Assembly: GCA_910576955.1 (NCBI GenBank)
Contig: CAJTJB010000006.1
Location: 62,001 to 126,000, forward strand
DNA from: an uncultured Alphaproteobacteria bacterium
GTDB lineage: Bacteria > Pseudomonadota > Alphaproteobacteria > RF32 > CAG-239
Length of the DNA stretch: 64,000 bases
Direction of reading: 5' to 3'
The translations under genes and the position numbers were made by a program. The notes below the pieces were generated by a model. That model saw only the letters and a list, made by a program, of their open reading frames with translations, ran no database searches and was not told the origin of the DNA. Within the stretch, counting starts at the first letter, position 1, and each line of letters opens with the position of its first letter. Shown here one piece after another: positions 8,094 through 14,841 of the stretch.

Positions 8094-9150
8094 TGTAAAT
8101 ATAAAAAATGAGTCCGCGCTGCTGGAACAGAACGAACTCTCGTATTATCAAAATCAATACTACGCTGATAATACAAAAGAAAATGAAAACTTGCAAGCTT
8201 TTTGTGAAGAATGCAAAATTTATGACCTAAAATCCTTTATGGAATTGAAGTTACACCATCCCGCAACACTACTTGACCCGATTATTTCAGAAGGTAGTTT
8301 ATCAATGTTGCATGCTTTTCGTGGCATTGGCAAAAGTTTCTTTGCGATGTCATTAGCATTAGCGGTAGCAAATGGTGGTAAATTTTTGCGGTGGAAAGCT
8401 CCTCACCCCGCAAAAGTATTATACGTTGACGGAGAAATGTCCGCTTTCACATTACAAGAACGCTTTACTAAATTGTCGGGATGTTCTTTATTTGCGGATA
8501 AAAAAGCCGATTATACCCAAAATCTCTTTTTATTCGCGGCTGATGTGCAAACATTTCCCTCAATAAATATTGAGAAAGCCGAAATTAAGCATGCAATAGA
8601 GCAAATGATTGAAGAGAATGAGATTAAGCTGGTTATTTTTGATAACATTTCATCTTTAACCACCATAGATGAGCTGGATTCTGCGGCTTGGCTACCTATT
8701 CAAGAATGGCTAATCAGTTTACGCAAAAAGAATATTGCCGTTCTATTAATACACCACTCTGGTAAAAATGGCGGTCAACGTGGTATTTCTAAACGAGAGG
8801 ACATACTGGACTTGGTTATTTCACTAAGAGATACCACTAAAAAGCCCAAAGACAATAAAAAAACATCGTCTAACAAACCCCAAAATCTAGAAGATATTGA
8901 CGAAGAAGATGATGATTGTTTTGGCGGCAAATGTCAGGTGATGTTTGAAAAAAATCGCAATATTGGCGGTAAAAACAAACTAACCAACTTCGGCATCCAG
9001 TTGCTAGATATGGATGACGGCTCTATTATGTGGGCTGACATCTACGCTGTTGTCAAACAACTGAAAGAAGATGGATTAAGTTGTCGGAAAATTGAAGAGC
9101 TGACAGGTATTTCAAAATCCAGAGTATCTGAAATCTATCATAATTATTAG
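8086..9150 (+). CDS. RepA-like hexameric-helicase-type ATPase
   Basis: A 354-residue RecA/DnaB-fold ATPase of the RSF1010 RepA type. The Walker A is RGIGKSFF at about residues 79-86, the Walker B region is LVIFDNISS at about 184-192, and VLYVDGEM and HHSGKNGGQRGISK are conserved RepA motifs. A separate C-terminal helix-turn-helix (LSCRKIEELTGISKSRVSEI) probably binds DNA. An acidic low-complexity insert (about 261-283, EDIDEEDDD) breaks the C-terminal half. It likely unwinds the element origin during replication. It is cotranscribed with the AlpA-like gene. Confidence 0.88.
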   Translation: MNNVNIKNESALLEQNELSYYQNQYYADNTKENENLQAFCEECKIYDLKSFMELKLHHPATLLDPIISEGSLSMLHAFRGIGKSFFAMSLALAVANGGKFLRWKAPHPAKVLYVDGEMSAFTLQERFTKLSGCSLFADKKADYTQNLFLFAADVQTFPSINIEKAEIKHAIEQMIEENEIKLVIFDNISSLTTIDELDSAAWLPIQEWLISLRKKNIAVLLIHHSGKNGGQRGISKREDILDLVISLRDTTKKPKDNKKTSSNKPQNLEDIDEEDDDCFGGKCQVMFEKNRNIGGKNKLTNFGIQLLDMDDGSIMWADIYAVVKQLKEDGLSCRKIEELTGISKSRVSEIYHNY

Positions 9151-9162
9151 CAACAACTTATA

Positions 9163-9197
9163 CTGTCCACCTACTTATATATAAAGTAGGTGGACAG
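9163..9197. repeat. perfect hairpin 1 bracketing the cargo
   Basis: Perfect 14-bp arms (starting CTGTCCA, ending TGGACAG) around the 7-base loop ATATATA, 13 bases after the RepA-like stop codon. A related hairpin with the same outer arms and loop but different inner stem is at 13942-13974. There is no T-run next to the stem. Confidence 0.85.
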
Positions 9198-9283
9198 GTT
9201 ATAAAAGGGTTTTAAGGGACAAAGAATCTACTTATGGTCTTAATGATTATTTAAATATTGATGTTTTAACTTATATTTATAAG

Positions 9284-9312
9284 TTGACAACAGTACTTTT
9301 TGTACTAAAATA
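9284..9312 (+). promoter_or_regulatory. promoter and operator-like palindrome of the TIGR04255 operon
   Basis: TTGACA, a 17-base spacer, then AAAATA, 36 bases before the start at 9348. An inverted repeat, AGTAC/GTACT with a TTTTT centre, occupies the spacer (9292-9306), where a repressor could block RNA polymerase. Confidence 0.6.
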
Positions 9313-9347
9313 GTTAACAAATAGTAAATATTTTAAGGGCTAAAAAT

Positions 9348-10127
9348 ATGAGTTTGTTTGATGATGTTAGAGTTAGCGATTTGCCATCAAAAATAGAATA
9401 TAATAGTATATTGAATGCAATTATTGAGGTTAGGTTTACATCAGACAGACCAGCTGAATTAATTGTATGGCCTTTATATGAAGCTTTAAAAGAAAAATTT
9501 AACATTCCACAAATTACTCCATATGGACAAGTGCCGCGTGAAGTTAGAGCTAGCAATCCCGATTTTGCTGGACAAATTCTTTATACTATACCAAGCAAAG
9601 ACTTTACTTATACCATAGGAATTGGCGATGGGATATTTCGTATGGAATTAGGTAATTTTAAATATAATACATGGAAAGAATTTATAGAGGGTTTTGATCA
9701 TATACATAATATTATTCAGCAAAATATAACTGGAATTACTCGAGTTGGAGTAAGATATGTAAATATTTTTAATACCCCAGCTTCCGATGTTGAAAACTTC
9801 ACATTTGATTTTAAAGTAAAAAATAAAAGTTTACTTGATTATGCTATGCAATCTGTTTTTGAATTTCCTATTGATGAACGAAAAGCCAGAGTTTCAGTCG
9901 TAAATCGCGTAAAATATAAGTATTTTGATGATGATGGAAATTCACAATCAGGAGGTGATGATGCGTTAGCTATTGATATAGATGTTGTATATAATAAAAA
10001 TATTGATAAAAACAATATAATTGATATTATAAATTATAGCCATTTATCAGTGAAGAAAATATTTTTTGGAATGTGTACAGAAAAATTCAAGAATCAAGTT
10101 TTAAAACCACAAAAGGAGAATATTTAA
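9348..10127 (+). CDS. TIGR04255 family protein
   Basis: A 259-residue protein that looks like the sporadically distributed TIGR04255 family. It has the N-terminal block ILNAIIEVRFTSDRP, a central GITRVGVRYVNIF, and a C-terminal YSHLSVKKIFFGMCTEK block. The family's biochemical role is not known to me. It has no signal peptide or membrane segment. It is the first gene of a three-gene operon (1-base gap to the next gene) inside the element, with its own promoter. Accessory operons of this kind in small integrative elements are often defence or superinfection-control cargo, but that is inference here. Confidence 0.72.
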   Translation: MSLFDDVRVSDLPSKIEYNSILNAIIEVRFTSDRPAELIVWPLYEALKEKFNIPQITPYGQVPREVRASNPDFAGQILYTIPSKDFTYTIGIGDGIFRMELGNFKYNTWKEFIEGFDHIHNIIQQNITGITRVGVRYVNIFNTPASDVENFTFDFKVKNKSLLDYAMQSVFEFPIDERKARVSVVNRVKYKYFDDDGNSQSGGDDALAIDIDVVYNKNIDKNNIIDIINYSHLSVKKIFFGMCTEKFKNQVLKPQKENI

Positions 10128-10128
10128 G

Positions 10129-10722
10129 ATGTCAAGCATAGCTCCAACGGATAATGGTTCTTATGATGCAGATATTTTAAAGGAATTAGAGCGTCCTATT
10201 GTGTGTTGCTATTCTTCTGAGCATATTGGCAATGAAGCTTTACAATGGAGAAAAATATACCAGAATTACGTTAGAAATTTAGATAATTCACTGATGATTT
10301 ATACTAAAATGAATGATAATTATGAGGTTGTCTCTGAAATTCAAAAAGTGGATATAACAAGCAATATTTTAAATATGTTTGAAATGTTACGGGATAAAGG
10401 GGATTATTACATATATTTAAGTAATAGGTTGCATAATATATTAGAGGATGAACCAGAACTTTCATTGAATGATAAATCATTCGTTGGTTTGTATAATTTT
10501 TCGCAACTAGATAGTTTTAAACTATATAATTTTTCATTACAGATAAGTGAAGAGGGTAGAGCAAACTTACAAAAAACATATAAAAATGGTTTTGTTTTTA
10601 TAGAGTTTTTAGAAGATAATAACATTTTTTATAATATTATGGTTAAAAACAAAGATATTACGAATTTGGGTACTTATAATGACTTTTTTAAAGACTTTTC
10701 CGAAAATCTTATCTTGGCCTAG
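10129..10722 (+). CDS. second gene of the TIGR04255 operon, unknown
   Basis: A 197-residue, acidic, Asn-rich cytoplasmic protein without a motif that I recognise. The start lies one base after the previous stop codon, so the genes are translationally linked. The segment CCYSSEHIGNEALQWR near residues 26-41 and the repeated aromatic YNFSQLDSFKLYNFSL are its most distinctive parts. The base composition is A+T-rich like the rest of this operon. Confidence 0.7.
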   Translation: MSSIAPTDNGSYDADILKELERPIVCCYSSEHIGNEALQWRKIYQNYVRNLDNSLMIYTKMNDNYEVVSEIQKVDITSNILNMFEMLRDKGDYYIYLSNRLHNILEDEPELSLNDKSFVGLYNFSQLDSFKLYNFSLQISEEGRANLQKTYKNGFVFIEFLEDNNIFYNIMVKNKDITNLGTYNDFFKDFSENLILA

Positions 10723-11146
10723 AAATGAAACTTTATCAGATGACCAACACATTATAAGACATTGCCGAATTGATGAAGAGCAAGGAGAGATAGGTCTTGA
10801 TGCATTTAAATTGCGTAAAAAAGATATAGAAGAAGCTCAAAAAAAGAAGAAAAAACCTTGTATTTCCGCGCAATGGTGGGAATACTGGCAGAAAAATATA
10901 GATAAAGTGATAAGAGCTTTGCAAAAATGTAAAATAGAAATCAACGAAAGAAGCAGGCTTTGTTGTGTTAGTGTTAGCAGAATAAAGAATGTAGGAAAAA
11001 AGTATGATATGGATTTAGATGTCATTCACACAGGTAAAGGGCATACAGGCATTTTTAATGTGCGTAAAGATGAATATAAATTTAAAAGGGATATGATGTT
11101 AGAGGCAAGAAAGAATATTTTAGAAATTCCAAAGAAAGACAGATAA
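10679..11146 (+). CDS. third gene of the TIGR04255 operon, overlapping the second by 44 bases
   Basis: A 155-residue protein in the +1 frame relative to the preceding gene. The only possible start in frame is the ATG at 10679, inside the previous gene. From residue 21 it has the pattern DDQHIIRHC, then ISAQWWEYW, then CVSVSRIKNVG and a C-terminal GKGHTGIF. I recall similar blocks (an RxC start, an LSVNWLEYF-like motif and an HAGI-like end) in small unnamed proteins of many bacteria, but cannot confirm the family. A CTTTTTTAAAG run lies in the overlap, so frameshifting to a fusion is also possible. Confidence 0.68.
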   Translation: MTFLKTFPKILSWPRNETLSDDQHIIRHCRIDEEQGEIGLDAFKLRKKDIEEAQKKKKKPCISAQWWEYWQKNIDKVIRALQKCKIEINERSRLCCVSVSRIKNVGKKYDMDLDVIHTGKGHTGIFNVRKDEYKFKRDMMLEARKNILEIPKKDR

Positions 11147-11232
11147 AATTCTTTTTCCGAATAAAAATATCCTAGATATGCATACCTTTACAAGTACATG
11201 TATTTTTTAACCCCATTTTAACCAAAAATCCA

Positions 11233-11261
11233 TTGACAAATTCCACTTTTGTTCTTATCCT
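11233..11261 (+). promoter_or_regulatory. promoter of leader RNA copy A
   Basis: TTGACA at 11233-11238 and TATCCT at 11256-11261 with 17 bases between them. The first leader hairpin begins 7 bases later. Confidence 0.7.
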
Positions 11262-11267
11262 ATCCTT

Positions 11268-11510
11268 GCACTTTGAGAAAGGTGCGGAGCTGTCGTAGGC
11301 TTCTTTATTGCTCACGGTGTCGGATAACATCGTTAGTTATCTTTATGGTAACACATATCCCCGACTGTAAAAGGTCGGGGAGCTTTTAGCGTATGTCCAA
11401 AGGTGTCTTTATCTCTGAAATAACACCTGAAAGGCTAAAAGAATCATTTTGAGCAATATGATTTACGAACTCTCCGACCGCCTTATCTTAAAGGTGGTTT
11501 TCTTGTTTTT
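11268..11510 (+). ncRNA. structured attenuator-like leader RNA, copy A
   Basis: A series of hairpins upstream of the SNase-like gene. P1 at 11268-11285 has a GAGA loop; P2 is GGAGC/GCTTC with an 8-base loop (11286-11303); P3 is CCCCGAC/GTCGGGG (11359-11380); P4 is CTTTTAGC/GCTAAAAG (11383-11441); then an AATCAT/ATGATT hairpin, CTCTCCG at 11470 that can pair with CGGGGAG of P3, and an intrinsic terminator 11477-11510. Copies B, C and D keep this order with compensatory changes. The start codon is 23 bases after the terminator. Confidence 0.8.
11477..11510 (+). terminator. terminator or attenuator ending leader copy A
   Basis: ACCGCCTT and AAGGTGGT pair around ATCTTA, followed by TTTTCTTGTTTTT. 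It separates the leader promoter from the SNase-like gene, so the gene needs read-through or a second promoter. Confidence 0.75.
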
Positions 11511-11532
11511 GAACTATCGGAGGGCAATCGCC

Positions 11533-12018
11533 ATGAAAAAATCGTATTTTTTACCACTCATCACCTTATTATTCGCAAGCGCCGCGTTCACAAACGTGTA
11601 TGCAACAGATAAAGCTGTCGCACCAAAAGCCAAAGTTAAACTGATTGTCACAGAAGTTTTAGACGGCGATACCATAAAAGGTGTTATAGACGGAAAAAAT
11701 TATGCAACAATTCGCCTAGCAGACATTGATTGTCCAGAATTTAGTAAAAAATCAAATGGAAAATTATCCAAACAAGCAACTGAATGGAAAATGTTACCAG
11801 ATGAAATCGTTGAGCAAGGTAAGAAATCTAAAACAAAGCTAAGCAGTCTGCTAAAATTGTATGAAGAAGAAATTTATTTTACGGAAACACCAGAAAAAGT
11901 ATGCAAAACAGGCAATGGCGACAGATTGGTCGGCATAGTTTACGCCAAAGACATCAACGTCAACGACTTTATGCTAAAAGAGGGAAAATGCCGCCCGTTT
12001 AGTTGTGCGGATAAGTAA
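11533..12018 (+). CDS. secreted staphylococcal-nuclease-like protein (SNase paralogue 1)
   Basis: A 161-residue exported protein. Residues 1-24 form a signal peptide (MKKSYFLPLITLLFASAAF, ending VYA). The rest is an SNase (OB-fold) domain: VTEVLDGDTIKG, then TIRLADIDCPEF, whose Arg, Asp and Glu correspond to the catalytic Arg35, Asp40 and Glu43, then GDRLVGIVYAKD, whose Arg corresponds to Arg87. So it can be active and would cut nucleic acid outside the cytoplasm. It is first of three SNase-like paralogues. I chose the ATG at 11533 because of its CGGAGGG Shine-Dalgarno sequence and signal peptide; the frame is open to 11449, inside the leader. Confidence 0.88.
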   Translation: MKKSYFLPLITLLFASAAFTNVYATDKAVAPKAKVKLIVTEVLDGDTIKGVIDGKNYATIRLADIDCPEFSKKSNGKLSKQATEWKMLPDEIVEQGKKSKTKLSSLLKLYEEEIYFTETPEKVCKTGNGDRLVGIVYAKDINVNDFMLKEGKCRPFSCADK

Positions 12019-12051
12019 TTCTATTGCAATATCTCACAAGGACAGTAAATA

Positions 12052-12357
12052 ATGATAGGTAGTTTTGCAAAACCATTACGGATGTATCTAAAACACCAGG
12101 ATGAATTAGCCAAGCAATCAGCCGTTGCGAAAAAATCCGTTGTATCTGGTGTAACATCACAACAGCAAATAGATACACCAACTCATACGACACAAGAGCC
12201 ATTATCTTTTTTTGAACTAATTATTGTTCTGCTGATTGTTTATCTGTTTTTTAAGGTTGTTATAAAGTTTCTTGTGTGGACGACAACGACAATAGGGCTA
12301 TGGCTAGAAAAGAAAACAAATAAGACTAACGCAGATAAGGAAATTCAGAATGAATAA
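12052..12357 (+). CDS. single-pass membrane protein between SNase paralogues
   Basis: A 101-residue protein with a hydrophilic N-terminal half (Gln and Thr-rich), one membrane helix at about residues 52-75 (FFELIIVLLIVYLFFKVVI) and a Lys-rich tail. AAGGA lies upstream. It overlaps the start of the next gene by 8 bases. No family is recognised. Its place in the cluster suggests that it works with the exported nuclease-like proteins at the membrane. Confidence 0.72.
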   Translation: MIGSFAKPLRMYLKHQDELAKQSAVAKKSVVSGVTSQQQIDTPTHTTQEPLSFFELIIVLLIVYLFFKVVIKFLVWTTTTIGLWLEKKTNKTNADKEIQNE

Positions 12358-12826
12358 ATATAAAGAGTTCCTAGAAAATAATTGTGGTGTTGTATTAGGA
12401 ATAGTGGTATTTCTAAGCCTCATTTCTATATATTTTTACAACACACGTCTGCAAAAAATCTATGATTTTGAAGTTATTGACGGCGATACTGTTAAAATCT
12501 ATTTTGAAAAATGGAATGGTAATCTGAACACGGTACAAAATGTCAGATTTTTAGACATTGACTGCTATGAAATAAGACGAACAGATAAAGCACGTCAACA
12601 AGCTCAAAAAGCGGGTATAACAGTTGAAGAAGTTGTAAAGATTGGCAAAGAATCAAAGCAAATCCTAGCAGATTTATTAAATAGACACAAGCAAGAACTC
12701 TATTTCAAAGGCAAATACCTTCCGCATTATGACGGTTGGGGTAGGCTTTTAGGAACTCTTTATATCAAAGACTTAAACATCACGGACTATATGATAGCTG
12801 ACGGCAAGTGCTTAAAAGGAGAATAA
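12350..12826 (+). CDS. membrane-anchored SNase-like protein (paralogue 2)
   Basis: A 158-residue protein with an N-terminal uncleaved anchor (about residues 13-28, GVVLGIVVFLSLISIYFY) and an extracytoplasmic SNase domain. The motif FEVIDGDTVKIYF precedes VRFLDIDCYEIRR, which keeps the Arg, Asp and Glu positions of SNase, and GWGRLLGTLYIKDLN keeps the later catalytic Arg. It shares the insert of about 30 residues and the DxxVTDYM...GKC end with paralogue 1, so the two arose by duplication. Likely a tethered nuclease. Confidence 0.85.
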   Translation: MNKYKEFLENNCGVVLGIVVFLSLISIYFYNTRLQKIYDFEVIDGDTVKIYFEKWNGNLNTVQNVRFLDIDCYEIRRTDKARQQAQKAGITVEEVVKIGKESKQILADLLNRHKQELYFKGKYLPHYDGWGRLLGTLYIKDLNITDYMIADGKCLKGE

Positions 12827-12828
12827 AA

Positions 12829-13410
12829 GTGCGTAAAGCTAAAAAAATTTTATCATATGCTACCATATTCATATTGCTAATTGTTGGACACATCTGTTAC
12901 GCAGATGAAGATTTACTCAGAGTTAAAGTGAAATCAGTATATGCGATTGATGAAAAAACAATAGCAGGAATCATTGATAAAGATTATGTAATTATTACAC
13001 TAGATGGCGTTAATTGTAATCTTTATACTGTGCAAATGGCTGGGAATCTTATCCCGAGTATTCCCATTGGAGTTGCCCTAAATTATATAGATAAACCAAG
13101 AAGGATTTTAGAGAGTATTATAGAGGAACATCCTAATAATTTATATTTGAAGGTTACATCAAAATATACAGCCTCAAAACGTCCAGAAGATTTACAGAAA
13201 AAAGTAAAAAAAATGTGTGCGAAACGATATACAGTTTTCAGCTACCCTTATTGTGTAACAGAATATTACGCGGGGATTCTTTATGCTAATGAGCTAAATG
13301 TAAATGAATACATATCTAAACAAAGAATTTGCCAAAACAATAAAGTGGGTTTGGAGAATAAAACAAGAAGAACTAATGTAGGAAGATATAAATGGAGATA
13401 TAATGACTAA
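12829..13410 (+). CDS. exported SNase-like protein lacking catalytic residues (paralogue 3)
   Basis: A 193-residue protein with a signal peptide (residues 1-24, ending CYA). The general SNase layout is kept (VKSVYAIDEKTIAGIIDKDY, then IITLDGVNCN, and AGILYANELNVNEYI near the end), but the catalytic Arg is Thr, the Asp is Asn, the Glu is Leu, and the late Arg is absent. It is therefore probably not a nuclease and may bind a partner or act as an inhibitor or decoy. GTG at 12829 has the Shine-Dalgarno sequence GGAG; a GTG further upstream (12808) is less likely. Overlaps the next gene by 8 bases. Confidence 0.78.
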   Translation: MRKAKKILSYATIFILLIVGHICYADEDLLRVKVKSVYAIDEKTIAGIIDKDYVIITLDGVNCNLYTVQMAGNLIPSIPIGVALNYIDKPRRILESIIEEHPNNLYLKVTSKYTASKRPEDLQKKVKKMCAKRYTVFSYPYCVTEYYAGILYANELNVNEYISKQRICQNNKVGLENKTRRTNVGRYKWRYND

Positions 13411-13930
13411 ATCCCCCAAAGAAGATATAGCCGAAGTCTATCAAACAGAAACTCATCCGATATTAGATGATGAGGACAGAGTAGGTGAAATGAACAAAAA
13501 TCAGCGAGAATATATGTCTTTATTTGATAATCCAGAAGACTATGAGAATGAAATCGCCGAATATGATGACTATGAACCTGATGATTATGTAGATGATGTA
13601 GCTCTTGATGATGTCGTTTATGCTGAGGAAAATAAAGAGCTTGAAATAACAAACGAAGATTTAACAGAAGACGTGATAAAAAGGCAAATGCGTGAAATTT
13701 TGCAAGCAAATTATCCCAAAGCAAATTTGGATGAGATTTTTTATTGGATGCGGTTGTTGCGCCAAAAATATGGTATAAGCATCGTTCCTAATGATGTTTT
13801 CACAAGAGAGATTTGGCTGGATAACTTCAAAAAAGCAACATCATCACAAAAAATAACAATGTTGTTAAAGGCTGTTAAACAAAAGATTTCTGATTTATTT
13901 AAACGCGATGACATAGATATTCCCTTTTAA
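13403..13930 (+). CDS. acidic protein at the end of the SNase cluster
   Basis: A 175-residue protein with a very acidic, disordered N-terminal half (DDYEPDDYVDDVALDDVV near residues 54-71) and a folded C-terminal half (about 90-175). No signal peptide or membrane helix is seen. It is translationally coupled to SNase paralogue 3 (8-base overlap). The function is unknown; an acidic DNA-mimic or chaperone role is only speculation. A perfect hairpin follows its stop codon. Confidence 0.68.
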   Translation: MTKSPKEDIAEVYQTETHPILDDEDRVGEMNKNQREYMSLFDNPEDYENEIAEYDDYEPDDYVDDVALDDVVYAEENKELEITNEDLTEDVIKRQMREILQANYPKANLDEIFYWMRLLRQKYGISIVPNDVFTREIWLDNFKKATSSQKITMLLKAVKQKISDLFKRDDIDIPF

Positions 13931-13941
13931 GCAATCTGTTC

Positions 13942-13974
13942 TGTCCAGTATATTATATATAAATATACTGGACA
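13942..13974. repeat. perfect hairpin 2 bracketing the cargo
   Basis: Perfect 13-bp arms (TGTCCAG..., ...CTGGACA) around ATATATA, 11 bases after the stop codon at 13930. The outer arms and loop match hairpin 1 at 9163-9197, while the inner stem bases differ in a compensated way. Confidence 0.85.
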
Positions 13975-14104
13975 CAGACAGTTGAGGGGTTAAAACTAAA
14001 ATCCCGAGGGCATCTAATCTCTAATAAACCGTGATATACATATCCCTATCCCCTTTTTGTAAATAGGGGGGGGAGTGTATGACGTTAAAAACTAACAAAG
14101 TGGT

Positions 14105-14226
14105 AAAAGTAACACCATTATACCAATAAACCAACAAAATACAGCTCACCCGATATGCTTTCTGATAAAAAATCGTTATAAAACAATTACAAAATACCGC
14201 ACGCTTTCCAAACAGGTGTTACTTTT
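14105..14226. promoter_or_regulatory. 12-bp inverted repeat in a non-coding part of the element
   Basis: AAAAGTAACACC at 14105-14116 and its exact reverse complement at 14215-14226. It lies in the 470-bp gap 13931-14403, which also has a C-run/G-run pair (CCCCTATCCCCTTTTT, GGGGGGG) and is otherwise A+T-rich. This could be an origin or a non-coding RNA. Confidence 0.45.
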
Positions 14227-14403
14227 TATTTCTGTTTTGTTAATTAAAACCCGATAACTATGCGTGAGTTGTTAATTTTTTACTGACATTTAACCGACGT
14301 CTAATCGGCAATTTGCCACTATCACCCGCCTTTTATCTTTCAAAAATAAAAAAAATACGTCTGCAAATGAGTATTTTTTTTAATCTAATTGAAAGGTAAA
14401 ACA

Positions 14404-14727
14404 ATGTGTTGTACAGTAAAAGTTGAAATAGATATTAACGACTACATCGCCTTATTAAACGACCGCAGAGATTTTGTGGCAAGCCATTATGACTGGAAAA
14501 TTCCTGACTGTTTATGGGATTATTTTTGCGATATGATAGAAACTTGCGGTATATCAGGCAATACCAATCCGTCATACGTAGTAGATAACGCCATCATCAA
14601 CGGCGACTACGGCGATTTTGATAACTACAAACACCCCAACGAATCAGACGACAATTTCATCCGCCGCGTCATAGACGATGCTTTTTATATCAATAAGGAA
14701 GAGAGAATTGTTTGTTTCTATCTCTAA
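14404..14727 (+). CDS. small acidic protein near the right end of the element
   Basis: A 107-residue cytoplasmic protein, rich in Asp and Asn (GDYGDFDNYKHPNESDDNF). No family is recognised. I chose ATG 14404, preceded by AAAGG; the frame also has a TTG at 14389. It is the last gene of the element before the right attachment site. Small acidic proteins at such positions can be anti-restriction DNA mimics, but nothing here proves that. Confidence 0.65.
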   Translation: MCCTVKVEIDINDYIALLNDRRDFVASHYDWKIPDCLWDYFCDMIETCGISGNTNPSYVVDNAIINGDYGDFDNYKHPNESDDNFIRRVIDDAFYINKEERIVCFYL

Positions 14728-14774
14728 ATCAGAGGTAGAAACGTTTACAAACTTTAACAAAAATATATTTCAAA

Positions 14775-14796
14775 AGTGACCCAAGAGTGACCCTGA
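14775..14796 (+). repeat. right pair of AGTGACCC repeats, candidate integrase arm sites
   Basis: Two AGTGACCC copies spaced 11 bases apart, matching the block at 6165-6186 with one internal change, in direct orientation about 47 bases before the right att core. Confidence 0.6.
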
Positions 14797-14804
14797 GAAA
14801 AATG

Positions 14805-14833
14805 AAAGGGTTAGACGAAAAATCTAACCCTTT
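14805..14833 (-). terminator. replacement terminator for tRNA-Arg carried by the element
   Basis: Perfect 11-bp arms (AAAGGGTTAGA and TCTAACCCTTT) with a 7-base loop. On the minus strand CATTTTTC follows. It lies 9 bases after the tRNA 3' end and replaces the original terminator stranded at 5953-5984. Confidence 0.75.
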
Positions 14834-14841
14834 GAAAATAT

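Noticed and set aside
11268..11510. T-box or other known riboswitch in the leader
   Set aside because: I see no T-box motif (AGGGTGGNACCGCG), no c-di-GMP, SAM or TPP consensus, and the downstream genes are not metabolic. Kept as an unassigned structured leader.
11268..11510. Retron msr/msd or DGR RNA
   Set aside because: No reverse transcriptase gene is found in the window and no variable-template repeat is seen.
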